Positions 45,142 to 55,412 are shown, counted from the stretch's first letter. The stretch: 64,000 nucleotides of DNA from JACVRN01 sp963715565 (GCA_963715565.1 OY970256.1:3968001-4032000); one strand, 5' to 3'. The notes: generated by a model not told the origin, from the sequence alone. Made by a program: numbers and translations.

Positions 45142-48057
45142 TTGAAGGGATCGGTGCTCACAGTCAGAACCTACGTGCTGCTCATCGTGGCGGCTCTGTT
45201 GGTGGCTGCCGGGGCGCTCAATTTCCTGCAACGCTGGAAGCACAAATCGCCTCCCACAGACGGCATCCAATGGACTCAAACCAAAGACGGCATCGTCGCC
45301 GAATCCGTTACTCCTGATTCCACAGGCGCGCGCGCGGGCATTCTTCCCGGCGACCGTCTCCTCGCCATCAGCGAAGACGAGCGCAACTTTGACACGGTCG
45401 ACGAGGACTGGAAGATTCCCGTTTACCTCGAAGAGGCAGGCGTCGGCGGTCATCTGGTCTATCTCATAGAGCGCCCGTCGTTCCCAGAAGAGACGCGCTT
45501 TTATTACGCCGACATCAACGACATACCGCCTGTCCCGGATTGGAAGACGGGCGATCTTTATCTCAATCTCGTCGGGCTCATCTATCTCTTCGTAGGCTTC
45601 TTCGTACTTTTCAAGCAGGGTGGACGTGCGCCCTTTGTGCTGCACTTCGCCACGCTCTGTTTGGCGGCCTTCGTCTTCCACTTCTACAAACCCGTAGGCA
45701 CTTACGAAGACCTTGACCTTGCGATTGATGTTCTGGATAACTCCGCGCTGATTCTCTTCGCTCCGCTCTTTGTGCACTTCTGCGCGCTCTATCCGGCTCG
45801 CTATCATCTGTCTGAGAAAAAACGCTGGCCCGCGATTTTGCTTTACACGCCCGCCATCGTTCTCATAGCGCTGACAACATGGCTTTCCCTGCGCGAGTTT
45901 TTGCCGCCCGCCCTGCGTCTGCCCGACAGCTTTTACGCGTGGATGCCGAAACTCATCTACATCCATTTCGCGGTCGCTTTAATAGCGGGCGCGGCGCTGA
46001 TTGTGCGCCGCTTTATCAAGAGCGAGACGGCTGTCGTGCGCCAGCAATTGAAGTGGGTCGTGTGGGGCTCTGTGCTCGCCATCGCGCCGCTGACGGTTCT
46101 TTATTCCATCCCTTACGTCCACAACATCACGGGTCTTGAGTGGCTGACGGACATAGCGATTCTGCCGCTCGCTTTGATTCCTCTGACGTTTGGCAACTCC
46201 GTCGTGCGCTATCGCCTGATGGACGTGGACATGGTGGTGCGCCGCGCGGCAGCTTACGCGATTTCGACTCTCGCCATCGCGCTCATGATTGGCGCTGTGG
46301 TTTACGTCGCGGGCGTTTATGCGCTGGCGGATGCCGTTACGCCGGGCGAGATTACCTTGAGAGTCATCATCGCCGTCAGCGCGATGGCCGCCATCGTGAT
46401 GATCGCCGCGCCGATTAAGAATTTCTTTCAGGAGCGCATAGACAGGTTCTTCTACGGCGAAAGCTACGACCTGAGAAACGGCCTACAGGACTTCGGGCGC
46501 ACGCTTTCAGCGACCACGGCGCTTGAGCCTTTGTTAGACGCCTTAGTGAGCCGCTTGAAACAGGTCTTGAGCGTAGAGCGCGTCGCCATCTTTATCGAAG
46601 ACAAGCGCGACGGCGCTGGCTACCGCGTGGCGCGTGCGGTTGGATTGTCGCCGACCATGATTGTACCGCCAGATTTCCGCGAGATGATTCGCACACGCTC
46701 TGCTGAAACAGGCGTCGTGCGTGCGGACGACCTTGACCTTGTGCCGCAGACCTCAAGCTTTGTGCGCCGCGCGCTTCATTACTACGTGCCCTGTGTCGTG
46801 CGCGGGCGGATGGTGGCAGTGATTGGCCTTGGGCGTTCTGCTTCGGGCGCTCTGCTTTCGAGCGAGGACGTGGAAATCCTGCGCACTGTTTCGGGCTACG
46901 TCGCGGTCGCTATTGAGAACAGCCTGCTTTATCAGGAACAGAAGGAGCGCGCCGCAGAGCTTGAGCTTTTGAAAGAATTTAACGAATCCATCGTCGAGTC
47001 CATCAACGTCGGCATCCTCGCTGTGGATTTGGGCGGGCGCATTACGCGCTGCAACTCGTCGCTTGAAGAGATGCTCGGCATCTCGCGCGAGGAAGCCGTA
47101 GGGCATCTGGTCGAAGACCTCTTCGCGGAAGATTTCGGTGAAACGCTCTGGCAGATGCTAGGCCATGAGCATCTGAATGTTTCGGAGCTGCGCCGCATCT
47201 ACAAGCTGCACACGGCGACGCGCGAAGGTCGCTCGCTGGTCCTGAACATCGCCGTCGCGCCGCTTCAGGTAGACTCCACGGAACGCACAGGCTCAATCGT
47301 CGTCGTCGAAGATGTCACTACGACGGCGCGTCTGGAAGAGCAGACACAGCAGCGCGAGAAGCTCTCTTCCATCGGTCTGCTTGCGGCGGGTGTAGCGCAC
47401 GAGGTCAACACTCCATTGACGGGCGTTTCCTCCTACACGCAGATGCTTTTAGGGATGCTGCCCGAAACCGATCCCAAACACGCGCTCCTTCAGAAAGTTC
47501 GTCGTCAGGCCGACCGTGCTTCCAACATCGTCAACAACCTGTTGAACTTCTCTCGCACGGGAAGCGCGACGGAGTTTACGGAAGTCAACCTGCATCGTGT
47601 GCTTGACGACACCTTACAGCTTTTAGAGCCGCAACTGCGTCGCAGCCAGATAGAGATCGAGCGCGATTACGCCCCGGACCTTCCGCTGGCATACGGCAAC
47701 GCGGGCAAGCTACAGCAAGTCTTCACCAATCTACTCCTGAACGCGCGCGACGCCATCCCCGAAGGCGGGCGGATTGTGCTCAAGACTCGTCTCACGGAAG
47801 ACGACGTGCAGGTCGAAGTCGCCGACACGGGCATCGGGATTGCGCCGGAGAACATCGCCAGGATTTACGACCCGTTCTTTACGACCAAGGGCGTGGGTCG
47901 CGGGACGGGGCTCGGGCTCGCCGTCACCTACGGCATCGTGCAGGAGCACAGCGGCCACATCTCCGTGCAAAGCGCGCCGGGTCGTGGCACGACTTTTCGC
48001 ATCAAGCTGCCCACGGTCGAGACGCGCGCGCATCTACAGGCGGCGGCGAGCGACTAA
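45142..48057 (+). CDS. Membrane histidine kinase with PDZ, multi-TM, GAF and PAS domains
   Basis: 971 residues with a TTG start at 45142, 10 nt after AGAAGGAAG. N-terminal TM, then a PDZ-like extracytoplasmic segment (about 35-95: DSTGARAGILPGDRLLAI), a block of about eight TM segments (130-415), GAF (about 440-600), PAS (about 610-720, ILAVDLGGRITRCNSSLEEMLG), HisKA with phospho-acceptor His753 in VAHEVNTPL, and HATPase (DTGIGIAPEN, GTGLGLAVTYGIV). NtrB/AtoS-like kinases pair with sigma54 activators, and one lies just downstream. The signal is unknown. Confidence 0.92.
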   Translation: MKGSVLTVRTYVLLIVAALLVAAGALNFLQRWKHKSPPTDGIQWTQTKDGIVAESVTPDSTGARAGILPGDRLLAISEDERNFDTVDEDWKIPVYLEEAGVGGHLVYLIERPSFPEETRFYYADINDIPPVPDWKTGDLYLNLVGLIYLFVGFFVLFKQGGRAPFVLHFATLCLAAFVFHFYKPVGTYEDLDLAIDVLDNSALILFAPLFVHFCALYPARYHLSEKKRWPAILLYTPAIVLIALTTWLSLREFLPPALRLPDSFYAWMPKLIYIHFAVALIAGAALIVRRFIKSETAVVRQQLKWVVWGSVLAIAPLTVLYSIPYVHNITGLEWLTDIAILPLALIPLTFGNSVVRYRLMDVDMVVRRAAAYAISTLAIALMIGAVVYVAGVYALADAVTPGEITLRVIIAVSAMAAIVMIAAPIKNFFQERIDRFFYGESYDLRNGLQDFGRTLSATTALEPLLDALVSRLKQVLSVERVAIFIEDKRDGAGYRVARAVGLSPTMIVPPDFREMIRTRSAETGVVRADDLDLVPQTSSFVRRALHYYVPCVVRGRMVAVIGLGRSASGALLSSEDVEILRTVSGYVAVAIENSLLYQEQKERAAELELLKEFNESIVESINVGILAVDLGGRITRCNSSLEEMLGISREEAVGHLVEDLFAEDFGETLWQMLGHEHLNVSELRRIYKLHTATREGRSLVLNIAVAPLQVDSTERTGSIVVVEDVTTTARLEEQTQQREKLSSIGLLAAGVAHEVNTPLTGVSSYTQMLLGMLPETDPKHALLQKVRRQADRASNIVNNLLNFSRTGSATEFTEVNLHRVLDDTLQLLEPQLRRSQIEIERDYAPDLPLAYGNAGKLQQVFTNLLLNARDAIPEGGRIVLKTRLTEDDVQVEVADTGIGIAPENIARIYDPFFTTKGVGRGTGLGLAVTYGIVQEHSGHISVQSAPGRGTTFRIKLPTVETRAHLQAAASD

Positions 48058-48166
48058 ACCCCTTCCCCATTCTGATAAAACAAAACGGGATGCGAGCCGG
48101 GAAAAAGCTGTAGGCGCAAGCTGCGCCTTGCGCATCCAAGAGAAGTTATTTTAACGAGAGCGAACC

Positions 48167-48233
48167 GATTGCGGATTTCGGAATGTGGATTGCGGATTTA
48201 AAGACAAAAGCTTTCTTCTTCAATCCGCAATCA
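48167..48233. repeat. Partial inverted repeat, GATTGCG/GATTTCG family
   Basis: Left arm 48167-48200 has four GATTGCG-like heptamers; the right arm (48221-48233, CAATCCGCAATCA) is only about two heptamers long. It lies between the histidine kinase and response-regulator genes. Confidence 0.7.
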
Positions 48234-48261
48234 GGAAGAGATTTTGAGAACAGAAAGAAGA

Positions 48262-49668
48262 ATGGCTAAGAAGGGTTCTGTCCTCGTCGTGGACGACGAG
48301 GAGATAATGCGCGATGTGCTGGAGACGCTCCTGTCTGCGGAGGGCTATCGCGTTGACCTTGCGAAGACAGGCGAAGAGGGTCTTGAAGCTTACGGGCGGC
48401 GCGCTTACGACGTAGTGCTCCTGGACGTCTCCATGCCGGGCATGGGCGGCCTGCGCGCGCTCGAAGAGTTTTTGAAGATGGATCAGGACGCCGTGGTCGT
48501 GATGATCACGGCTTATGCGACCTATGACACGGCTGTCGCTGCCTGGGAAAAGGGTGCTGTCCATTGCATACGCAAGCCCTTTCAGAACGAGCAGATTGCG
48601 GCCACGGTCGGCGCGGGCGTCAAGCGCCGCCGCAAGGAAGAGGAGCGCCAGACCTTGCGCCGCGCCATGAGCCGCATGGTAGATCGCGGCGCGATGGTCG
48701 GTCGCTCCGAAGTCATGCAAATTGTTTTTCGCATGGTGGACCAGGTTGCGCCCGCCCGCTCCACCGTCCTCATCACGGGCGAATCGGGCACGGGCAAGGA
48801 GCTTATCGCGCGCGCCATACACGAACAGAGCCCGCGCGCTCAAAAGCCATTCGTCACCGTCAACTCTTCCAACATTCCGTCGGAGCTACTTGAATCGGAA
48901 CTCTTCGGCCACACGCGCGGCGCATTCACGGGCGCAATCGCGGCCAAGAAGGGACTCTTTGAAGTCGCGGACGGCGGCTCAATCTTTCTGGACGAAATCG
49001 GAGACATCCCGCCCGAGACGCAGGCACGCCTTCTGCGCGTCATACAGGAGCGCGAGTTCACGCCGCTCGGCGACACCGCGCCGCGCCGCGTGGACGTACG
49101 CATCATCGCTGCTACGAATGTTGATTTAAAAGATGCCGTGCGGCAGGGAACTTTCCGCGAAGATTTGTATTACAGGTTGTCCGTAGTGCCCGTCGAGTTG
49201 CCACCCCTGCGCGACCGTCGTGAAGACATCCTTCCGCTCGCGCAGCACTTCATACGCAAGTACAACGAAGAGAACGGACGCCAGGTCTCCGAAACCATCT
49301 CGCCCGACGTGCTCGCCCTGCTTGAGAGCTACTCATGGCCCGGCAACGTGCGCGAGCTTGAGAACACCGTCGAGCGCGCCGTCGTCATCGCCCCCGGCGA
49401 CGAAATCTCCCGCGACTGTCTCCGTCCCGAAATCAGCGACCCCGAATCCGTCCGCGCCTCCCTGCGCGAAGGCACAAGCGCCCTCTCAATCGACATCGGA
49501 CGCGGCGTCAACTTCTACGACGAAGTGCGCCGCTTCGAGATAGACCTCATCCGCCGCGCGTTGGAGCAAACCGGCGGCCACCAATCCCGCGCCGCCCGCC
49601 TCCTCGGCATGAACGCCACCACCCTCAACTCAAAAATCAAGACCTACAACATAGACCCGCGACAGTAG
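48262..49668 (+). CDS. Sigma54-dependent response regulator, NtrC family
   Basis: 468 residues from the ATG at 48262 (AGAAAGAAGA upstream). REC domain with Asp55 (VVLLDVSMPG), AAA+ with Walker A GESGTGKE (173-180), sigma54 loop GAFTGA (220-225), Walker B-like GGSIFLDEIGD, and a Fis HTH at the C-terminus (HQSRAARLLGMNATTLNSKI). The activator is intact. It follows the PDZ-GAF-PAS histidine kinase at 45142 on the same strand, so the two form a two-component system acting on sigma54 promoters. No sigma54 promoter was spotted nearby. Confidence 0.95.
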   Translation: MAKKGSVLVVDDEEIMRDVLETLLSAEGYRVDLAKTGEEGLEAYGRRAYDVVLLDVSMPGMGGLRALEEFLKMDQDAVVVMITAYATYDTAVAAWEKGAVHCIRKPFQNEQIAATVGAGVKRRRKEEERQTLRRAMSRMVDRGAMVGRSEVMQIVFRMVDQVAPARSTVLITGESGTGKELIARAIHEQSPRAQKPFVTVNSSNIPSELLESELFGHTRGAFTGAIAAKKGLFEVADGGSIFLDEIGDIPPETQARLLRVIQEREFTPLGDTAPRRVDVRIIAATNVDLKDAVRQGTFREDLYYRLSVVPVELPPLRDRREDILPLAQHFIRKYNEENGRQVSETISPDVLALLESYSWPGNVRELENTVERAVVIAPGDEISRDCLRPEISDPESVRASLREGTSALSIDIGRGVNFYDEVRRFEIDLIRRALEQTGGHQSRAARLLGMNATTLNSKIKTYNIDPRQ

Positions 49669-49941
49669 GAATCTGCCGACGCGACTTAGAGCGCACGTAA
49701 GCTCGAAACAGTAGCTTCCTGCTTCGGCGTGCGAAACAAAGCCTTGCTGCGCGTAAGTTATGACCGAAATTTTTGTTGATTAAACAGGTCGCGGGACAGA
49801 GCAAGGGCTAGAGAATGTTAAAGGCTTTGCCCTGACCATGTGGATGGGTAGAGCTAGCGAAGCATCTTGAGACCTCGCTGATTCATGGCGACACCTTTGA
49901 CGCATTCGCACTCACGCTTTCACTAAAACCAGCGCCTCAGG

Positions 49942-50163
49942 CTAATTCTTCTTGCGCGGCCCGGCTTCCGCGTTGCTGTTGAGAGGCGTGGGCGTGGCGT
50001 TCATTTTTGCGGGCTCGGAACTCGTCGCCGCGCTGTTGGTCGTGGTGCTAGTGGTTTTCGACGTATTGGTCGTCGCGTTGGTATTCTCGCCACCGCATGC
50101 ATTTTGGAACAAGACAAGGCACGCAACCATGGCTAAGATTTTAAGTAACCGGAGCTTGCTCAT
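49942..50163 (-). CDS. Small Thr/Asn-rich lipoprotein
   Basis: 73 residues from the ATG at 50163, 10 nt after GGAGAG. A short signal peptide ends in the lipobox VLFQNAC. The remainder is Thr/Asn/Ser-rich (NATTNTSKTTSTTTNSAA) and ends in PRKKN; it is probably a disordered surface or periplasmic tail. The start lies inside the last 23 bp of the CHASE2 gene, in another frame, so translation is coupled. No known function. Confidence 0.7.
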   Translation of the reverse strand: MSKLRLLKILAMVACLVLFQNACGGENTNATTNTSKTTSTTTNSAATSSEPAKMNATPTPLNSNAEAGPRKKN

Positions 50164-51466
50164 CGGATGCTTTCTCTCCTTCTTTTTTAGGTTTTTGATA
50201 CTGACGCCACTTGAGAGCGTCTGCTCTCCAAGACAGAACCTTTTTCGTGCCGTGATATGTTTGCTCCGCAACTCCATGCCCGATGACCAGCAGCGCCGGG
50301 ATGAAGAAGTCAAAAAATGCCCCGAGGATAACCAAGCAGAGATAGCTGAAAACTATCAGCCCAAGACACAGGAAGGGCACTGCCATGAGCTTAATCCAGG
50401 GATTGAAATCGAGGTCGAAAGCATTGCCTACCACGAGTCTGATGAGGGGATTGAAATTGAAGGCGAAGACAAGGCCGACCAAGAGAGCCATAGCAATATC
50501 AATGCCTTTCAGCCACCAGCCTTTGACGGGCCAGTACAATCTGGAATCCAGAATTGCTTCAGCATAGTTGGCATGAATATATACGCCGGGGATAAATCCT
50601 AGAGGTGAGTCGTGAATGTCAACCAGTGGGCCACGGTTGTATCCACGGGTATGCCAGTTCCCACTAATGATGACTGCCTTGAAGGCCAGCTTGTTCAGCG
50701 CCTGTGGGTCACCTCTTAGAACTTCATCGGCCTTTGCCATAGGAAACTTCTCGATGGGGATATAACTCCCGAAAGGTAGTGAGCCGTCGGGTTCAGGCGG
50801 TGGGATAGATTTCTCATCAAAGGCGCGCGCAACGGCCTGCGAGAAAGAATCAATGGGTTGTTTTTCTCCCGGAAGGTCTAAGGTAAACAAAGGAATCTGC
50901 CGGCGGTCGTCCGGGAGGATAATGTAAGCCTTTTTGACACGGTCCTCATTAAACTCAAAGCCTTTGTAAATATCTGATTCGGAAACGTACCTCCCGTTGT
51001 CCATCTCCACCGTCTTGGGGAGGATAATCGTCCGATTCGCAGAAGCGGCGTGGACAGCCTCAAGAAGCTTTTTAGTCTCGCCTTGGTATTCCGGTGCCTC
51101 GGGTGGATTTCCGTCCGGCGATAGTGAGCGCAAGGCAAAATCAAGCGCGATTATCTTGGGATTAGCTTTGTCTATCGCTTCTACTAATCTTGCCAGGTAG
51201 TCACGCTTGATTGGAACGCGGCTTCCGAGTTCGCCTCTCCAGTATTCATCGTCACCAATCAAAACCAGTGCGACCCTTTCCGGGCGCGGTTTACGCGGTG
51301 TGAAATTGTGTAAGGTCTGGTACACCGTATAACGGCTCATAATCCATTCGGCCTTCTTATTTAACCAGCCCTCTATCATCAGCCCTAGAATTATCAGCAG
51401 GATTACACGAAGCCAATAAAAGGCCCAGTGTTTAGCTCCTTTCTTTGGTTGACCGTTGAGTGTCAT
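50141..51466 (-). CDS. CHASE2-domain membrane protein without output domain
   Basis: 441 residues from the ATG at 51466, with CGGAGTGAAG upstream. One TM near the N-terminus (about 19-32), a large extracytoplasmic CHASE2 domain (about 55-300: RPERVALVLIGDDEYW, AKANPKIIALDFALRS-like, and WHTRGYNRGPLVD), then three TM segments (about 320-410) and a charged tail. CHASE2 sensors normally continue into a kinase or cyclase; none follows here. It may signal through another protein or only shape the membrane. It overlaps the next lipoprotein start. Confidence 0.82.
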   Translation of the reverse strand: MTLNGQPKKGAKHWAFYWLRVILLIILGLMIEGWLNKKAEWIMSRYTVYQTLHNFTPRKPRPERVALVLIGDDEYWRGELGSRVPIKRDYLARLVEAIDKANPKIIALDFALRSLSPDGNPPEAPEYQGETKKLLEAVHAASANRTIILPKTVEMDNGRYVSESDIYKGFEFNEDRVKKAYIILPDDRRQIPLFTLDLPGEKQPIDSFSQAVARAFDEKSIPPPEPDGSLPFGSYIPIEKFPMAKADEVLRGDPQALNKLAFKAVIISGNWHTRGYNRGPLVDIHDSPLGFIPGVYIHANYAEAILDSRLYWPVKGWWLKGIDIAMALLVGLVFAFNFNPLIRLVVGNAFDLDFNPWIKLMAVPFLCLGLIVFSYLCLVILGAFFDFFIPALLVIGHGVAEQTYHGTKKVLSWRADALKWRQYQKPKKEGEKASDEQAPVT

Positions 51467-51699
51467 CTTCACTCCGGGTGATCTCAAAGGGTTAAGGTCT
51501 GGAAAGTTGTGAAGAAAGCGCGAAGAATACAAGTAACCCCGGGAACGCGCAGATGCTAAATCTAACCATCGAAGATGTCAACAATAAAGAGGTGAACTTA
51601 AAGAACGCGGTGCTGGCTGTCATCTTATGATAGATAGCCGTTAATAATTGCAGCGCGCATCGCCGGGCGGCAATCTGCAAAGGCATCCGCGTTCCACTC

Positions 51700-52647
51700 T
51701 CATCTGGCGGCTTCGACGCGGTTGCGGCCCTGGCGTTTGGCGTCGTAGAGGGACATGTCGGCGCGGGCGATCATGTCGTTGCCGGATTCGTTGTCCCAGA
51801 GAGTGGCCGCGCCGCCGCTCAAGGTGAGGGCAAAGACGCGCTCGCCGTTACCGAAGGAGCGTGCGGCGGTGGCCTGTCGAATTTTTTCCGCGAGGCTCAC
51901 TGCGCCTTCCAAATCCGTTTCGGGTAGGAGCACGAGAAATTCTTCGCCGCCGTAGCGAAAGACCATGTCGGAGCCGCGCACGTTGTCGGAGAGAACGGTG
52001 GCAATTTGTTGTAAGGCTACGTCGCCCGCCGCGTGACCGTGCAGGTCGTTGACGGATTTGAAGTGGTCCAGGTCTATCATCAGGCACGAGAGCGGGCGAT
52101 TGTAACGTCTGGTTTCCGAGAGCGCGCGAGCGAGGATGTGTTGGAGGCCGTAGCGATTTAGTAATCCTGTGAGCGCGTCCGTCATGGCGCGTTCCTGTGC
52201 GACTTCGGCGCGCTCGACCGCTTCTTCTGCGCGCTTGCGTAACTGGTCGCGCTCGCGCTTCAAACGCATGGCGACGTAGACGCGCGCCAGTAGCTCTTCG
52301 GCCTTGAAGGGCTTGCTGATGTAATCGTTCGCGCCTAAAGAGAGGCCGCTGACTTTGATGTCGGTCTCGTCGCGCGCAGAGAGAAAGATAACGGGCGTGT
52401 CGCGCGTCGCGTCGTCATCTTTTATCAGGCGACACGCTTCGAGGCCGTCCATGATGGGCATCATCACGTCGAGGATAATCAGGTCGGGCCGCTCACGGCG
52501 TGCCACGTCAACGGCATCGCGCCCGTTCTGGGCCACAAGCACGCGATAGCCCGCGCGCTCCAAACGCCGCTGAATCAGCGCGCGATTAATCGGCTCGTCA
52601 TCGGCCACAAGGATTGTCGAGGGGTTCGGTTCTAGACTTTCGACCAT
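51700..52647 (-). CDS. Response regulator with diguanylate cyclase domain (REC-GGDEF)
   Basis: 315 residues. REC with phospho-acceptor Asp60 (LIILDVMMPIMDG), a short coiled coil (about 125-155) and a GGDEF domain with the active-site GGEEF at 233-237, preceded by an RGSD product-inhibition site (224-227). It makes cyclic di-GMP when phosphorylated. The gene is 20 bp downstream of a GAF histidine kinase on the same strand, so that kinase is the likely partner. Confidence 0.95.
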   Translation of the reverse strand: MVESLEPNPSTILVADDEPINRALIQRRLERAGYRVLVAQNGRDAVDVARRERPDLIILDVMMPIMDGLEACRLIKDDDATRDTPVIFLSARDETDIKVSGLSLGANDYISKPFKAEELLARVYVAMRLKRERDQLRKRAEEAVERAEVAQERAMTDALTGLLNRYGLQHILARALSETRRYNRPLSCLMIDLDHFKSVNDLHGHAAGDVALQQIATVLSDNVRGSDMVFRYGGEEFLVLLPETDLEGAVSLAEKIRQATAARSFGNGERVFALTLSGGAATLWDNESGNDMIARADMSLYDAKRQGRNRVEAAR

Positions 52648-52667
52648 GGAAGGAACTTTATCAAATC

Positions 52668-55046
52668 TTAAGTGTCTACGCCGGGAATTTCGGGCGGCAG
52701 GCGAAACCAGAAGGTAGAGCCTTCGCCGGGCGTGGAGTTGACGCCAATCTGTCCCCCGAGGCGCTGGACCAGCCGCTTGCAGACCGCGAGGCCCAGACCG
52801 CTTCCGCTATAGACGCGCGTGTTCGAGCCGTCGAGCTGGCGGAACTCTTCAAAGATTTGCGGGAAGGCTTGCGTGTCAAAACCTATGCCCGTGTCGCTAA
52901 CGCTAATCTGCACGCCGCCCGACGACATGCGCTCCACTTCGACGCGCACTTGCCCTGCGTCCGTAAACTTGACGGCGTTCGATAAGAGGCTCGTCAAAAT
53001 CTGGCGCACGCGCTCGGGGTCCGTGCGTATCACGGGCGCGTCCTCCGCGATGTTGACCTCTATGTTCAAGCCCTTGGCTTCGGCCATCGTACGTACGCTC
53101 GCCGCCGCGCGACGCACCACGTCGTCAAAGGCCACGCTGTCCATGAAGATGGGGAAACGCTCCGTGTCTATGCGCGCCAGGTCGAGCGTCTCTTCGACCA
53201 TTGTGAGAAGACTGTCTGCGCTGTCTGCGATGGTCTGCACGTCTGCCTGTTGCTGCTCGTTCAACTCGCCGGAGAATCCGTCCTTGAGCATCTGCGCGTA
53301 GCCGATGATGGCGTTTAAGGGAGTTCGCATCTCGTGCGAGATAAGCGACATGAATTCCGTCTTGTGCTGGTCCAGCTGGCGCACCTTCTCTTCCATCTCG
53401 CGCTCTTTTTGCGTGCGCGCGCGGACCTCGCGGCTGCGCTCTATGTTCTGTATAGCGATGGCGAGCGGGCGCGTGAACAGGTCTGCCAGACGCTGCTCGT
53501 CCGCAGAGACTTCCGAAACGACGCGCGAGAAGGTGATCACGACGCCAAGCAGCTTGTTGGAAGCGCCGAGGATGGGAGTGGCCCACGCGCCGCGAAGTCC
53601 TGACCAGCGCACGGCGGCATGCAGGTCAGCCGCGCGGGCTTCGCTCGCTAAATCCGCGACCACGCCGACGCGCTTGCGCGCCGCAAGACCGCTCACAGGA
53701 TCGTCCAACGTGATGCCCTGCGTGTAGCGTTCGAGGATTCCTGTCGGAAGCTGTTTCGATGCCACGAGCTTGAGCGTCCCTGTCTCTTCGTCCCAGCGCA
53801 GGATGGCAGAAGCGTCGGCAGATGCCAGCCTGGACCACGAATCCAGCACGGCGCGGAAACATCTGTCGAGGTGCGTTTCGTTCTCGACCTCAACGGACAG
53901 GCGCAGGAGCGTCAGTAGGTCTTCGACGTAGGAGCGCAGGCGCGAGTGAAGCTGCGAATTGAGGATGAGCGGCGCGATGCTGCCCGCGACGCGCATCAGA
54001 AGCGTCTGTTCTTCGTGTGTCCAGTGACGCTGCTGGTCTGCTTCGACGAGCCCGATGGCGGCCAGAGTTTGACCGCCGTAGATAATCGGGGCCATCAGTA
54101 TGGAACGCGCGCCCAGTCGCTCGACCAGTGGGCGCAGCTCCTGACTTCCGCCCGTGCGCTCGTCGCGCAGGTTCTCTATGCCGACGGGCCGCTGCTCGTT
54201 GTAGACGACGCGCTCTGTTTTGGAGACGGGCGCGTGAATCTCCAGCGGCGGTCGGTCGTGCTCCGGCGTCCACGCTCGCACCAGAGGCTCCGGTCGTCCG
54301 AAGGAGACTGTGCGGAGCACTACGAAGCTGGCGGGCAGTGCGCGTGCCAGTGTGTCTATAGTGTGCTGGACGATGCGGTCAACGTCGAGCGCCGAGCGTG
54401 CGACCGCCAGCAGGTGCTCTATCAAGCTCTCTTCACGCAGGCGCACGCGCTCGCGCTCGTGCGCGCCCTGCGCAGTTTCGGAGGATTCGATGCGCGCCAG
54501 CGTAGAGGCGAGCATGGAGGCGAGTGCGCCTGCAATCTCCGCGTCGCATTCGGAAAAGGCAGCCGCGTCGGGCGCGCTCATGACAATCATGCCGAGCATG
54601 CTTGAATCAAGCACGAGCGGCGCGACCGTGACGCTCTGCGCCGCAGGGCAGACGAGCGAGATGAGAAGCTCGCTGGCAGACATCTCCGACGGGGCGTTGT
54701 CGTAGCGAACGGGTCTGCCTTCGCGCGCGGCGCGCTCAAGCATCGTGTGCGAGACGCGCATGGTCTCGCCGTCGGGTAGAAAAGTAAACTGCCCGTCGCG
54801 ATCCAGTAGAGCGCGAAGCTGCTGGCGGTCTTCGCCTGCTGTGGTGGTTGCGCGGAGCGCCGTCGCGTTGACGAGCGCGTAGAGCGCCTCGAAGATGATG
54901 CGAAAGCTATCGGAAGCAGTGCGCGCAGTGTTCAACTCGCGCGCGACGTGAAATATCTTTTCGATTACACGGGCGCTCCGTTCCGGCGTCACCTCATCAG
55001 GCGCGCGCCGCGCATCCGTATGTGAACCTGTTTCAGTCTTAGTCAT
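52668..55046 (-). CDS. Soluble multi-GAF hybrid-type sensor histidine kinase
   Basis: 792 residues from the ATG at 55046; a longer frame lacks support. Three GAF-like domains (about 45-200, 225-385, 400-560), a HisKA domain with His571 in FMSLISHEMRTPLN, and a HATPase with SDTGIGFD and SGSGLGLAVCKRL. There is no TM segment, so it senses a cytoplasmic signal or small ligand. It forms an operon with the REC-GGDEF gene 20 bp downstream, linking the signal to cyclic di-GMP. Confidence 0.93.
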   Translation of the reverse strand: MTKTETGSHTDARRAPDEVTPERSARVIEKIFHVARELNTARTASDSFRIIFEALYALVNATALRATTTAGEDRQQLRALLDRDGQFTFLPDGETMRVSHTMLERAAREGRPVRYDNAPSEMSASELLISLVCPAAQSVTVAPLVLDSSMLGMIVMSAPDAAAFSECDAEIAGALASMLASTLARIESSETAQGAHERERVRLREESLIEHLLAVARSALDVDRIVQHTIDTLARALPASFVVLRTVSFGRPEPLVRAWTPEHDRPPLEIHAPVSKTERVVYNEQRPVGIENLRDERTGGSQELRPLVERLGARSILMAPIIYGGQTLAAIGLVEADQQRHWTHEEQTLLMRVAGSIAPLILNSQLHSRLRSYVEDLLTLLRLSVEVENETHLDRCFRAVLDSWSRLASADASAILRWDEETGTLKLVASKQLPTGILERYTQGITLDDPVSGLAARKRVGVVADLASEARAADLHAAVRWSGLRGAWATPILGASNKLLGVVITFSRVVSEVSADEQRLADLFTRPLAIAIQNIERSREVRARTQKEREMEEKVRQLDQHKTEFMSLISHEMRTPLNAIIGYAQMLKDGFSGELNEQQQADVQTIADSADSLLTMVEETLDLARIDTERFPIFMDSVAFDDVVRRAAASVRTMAEAKGLNIEVNIAEDAPVIRTDPERVRQILTSLLSNAVKFTDAGQVRVEVERMSSGGVQISVSDTGIGFDTQAFPQIFEEFRQLDGSNTRVYSGSGLGLAVCKRLVQRLGGQIGVNSTPGEGSTFWFRLPPEIPGVDT

Positions 55047-55412
55047 CGAAGCCGTGGCGTATTGAATAAAGCTTGCGCAGCACGAGCAGGCGCGCCGAAC
55101 GTGTCCGCACACATGCTCGTGTCGTGAAGAACTGAAAGCTGTAGGTTTCAGAGAACAGTCAGAAAATCACAATATCGCATTTTGAGCATAAAAGAAATCA
55201 GTTTTAGTCCGCAACGCGCCTCTTTGTGATAAGCTTGGGCCGCACCCGAAGAGAGAGCGGCGCACCGGGCGCAGTAACTTTCGCTTTTCGCCATAAAATC
55301 TAAAGACTTTGCTTGATTCCAGACTTACCTGAGAGGCGCGGCGCGCTGCCGTCCTGGTGGGTGGCGGCGGCTCCTTAAAAAAAGCTCACGAGAGAAGGAG
55401 GCAAAGCGAGGC
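55047..55412. other. 366-bp gap between divergent kinase and HxlR genes
   Basis: No gene supported. A divergent control region; no convincing promoter boxes. Some AT-rich sequence lies at 55160-55210. Confidence 0.5.

Noticed and set aside
44832..45161. Minus-strand frame of 109 codons
   Set aside because: It runs through a repeat arm and the kinase start; no protein pattern.
49669..49941. Gene in the gap after the sigma54 activator
   Set aside because: Only short broken frames; nothing protein-like.
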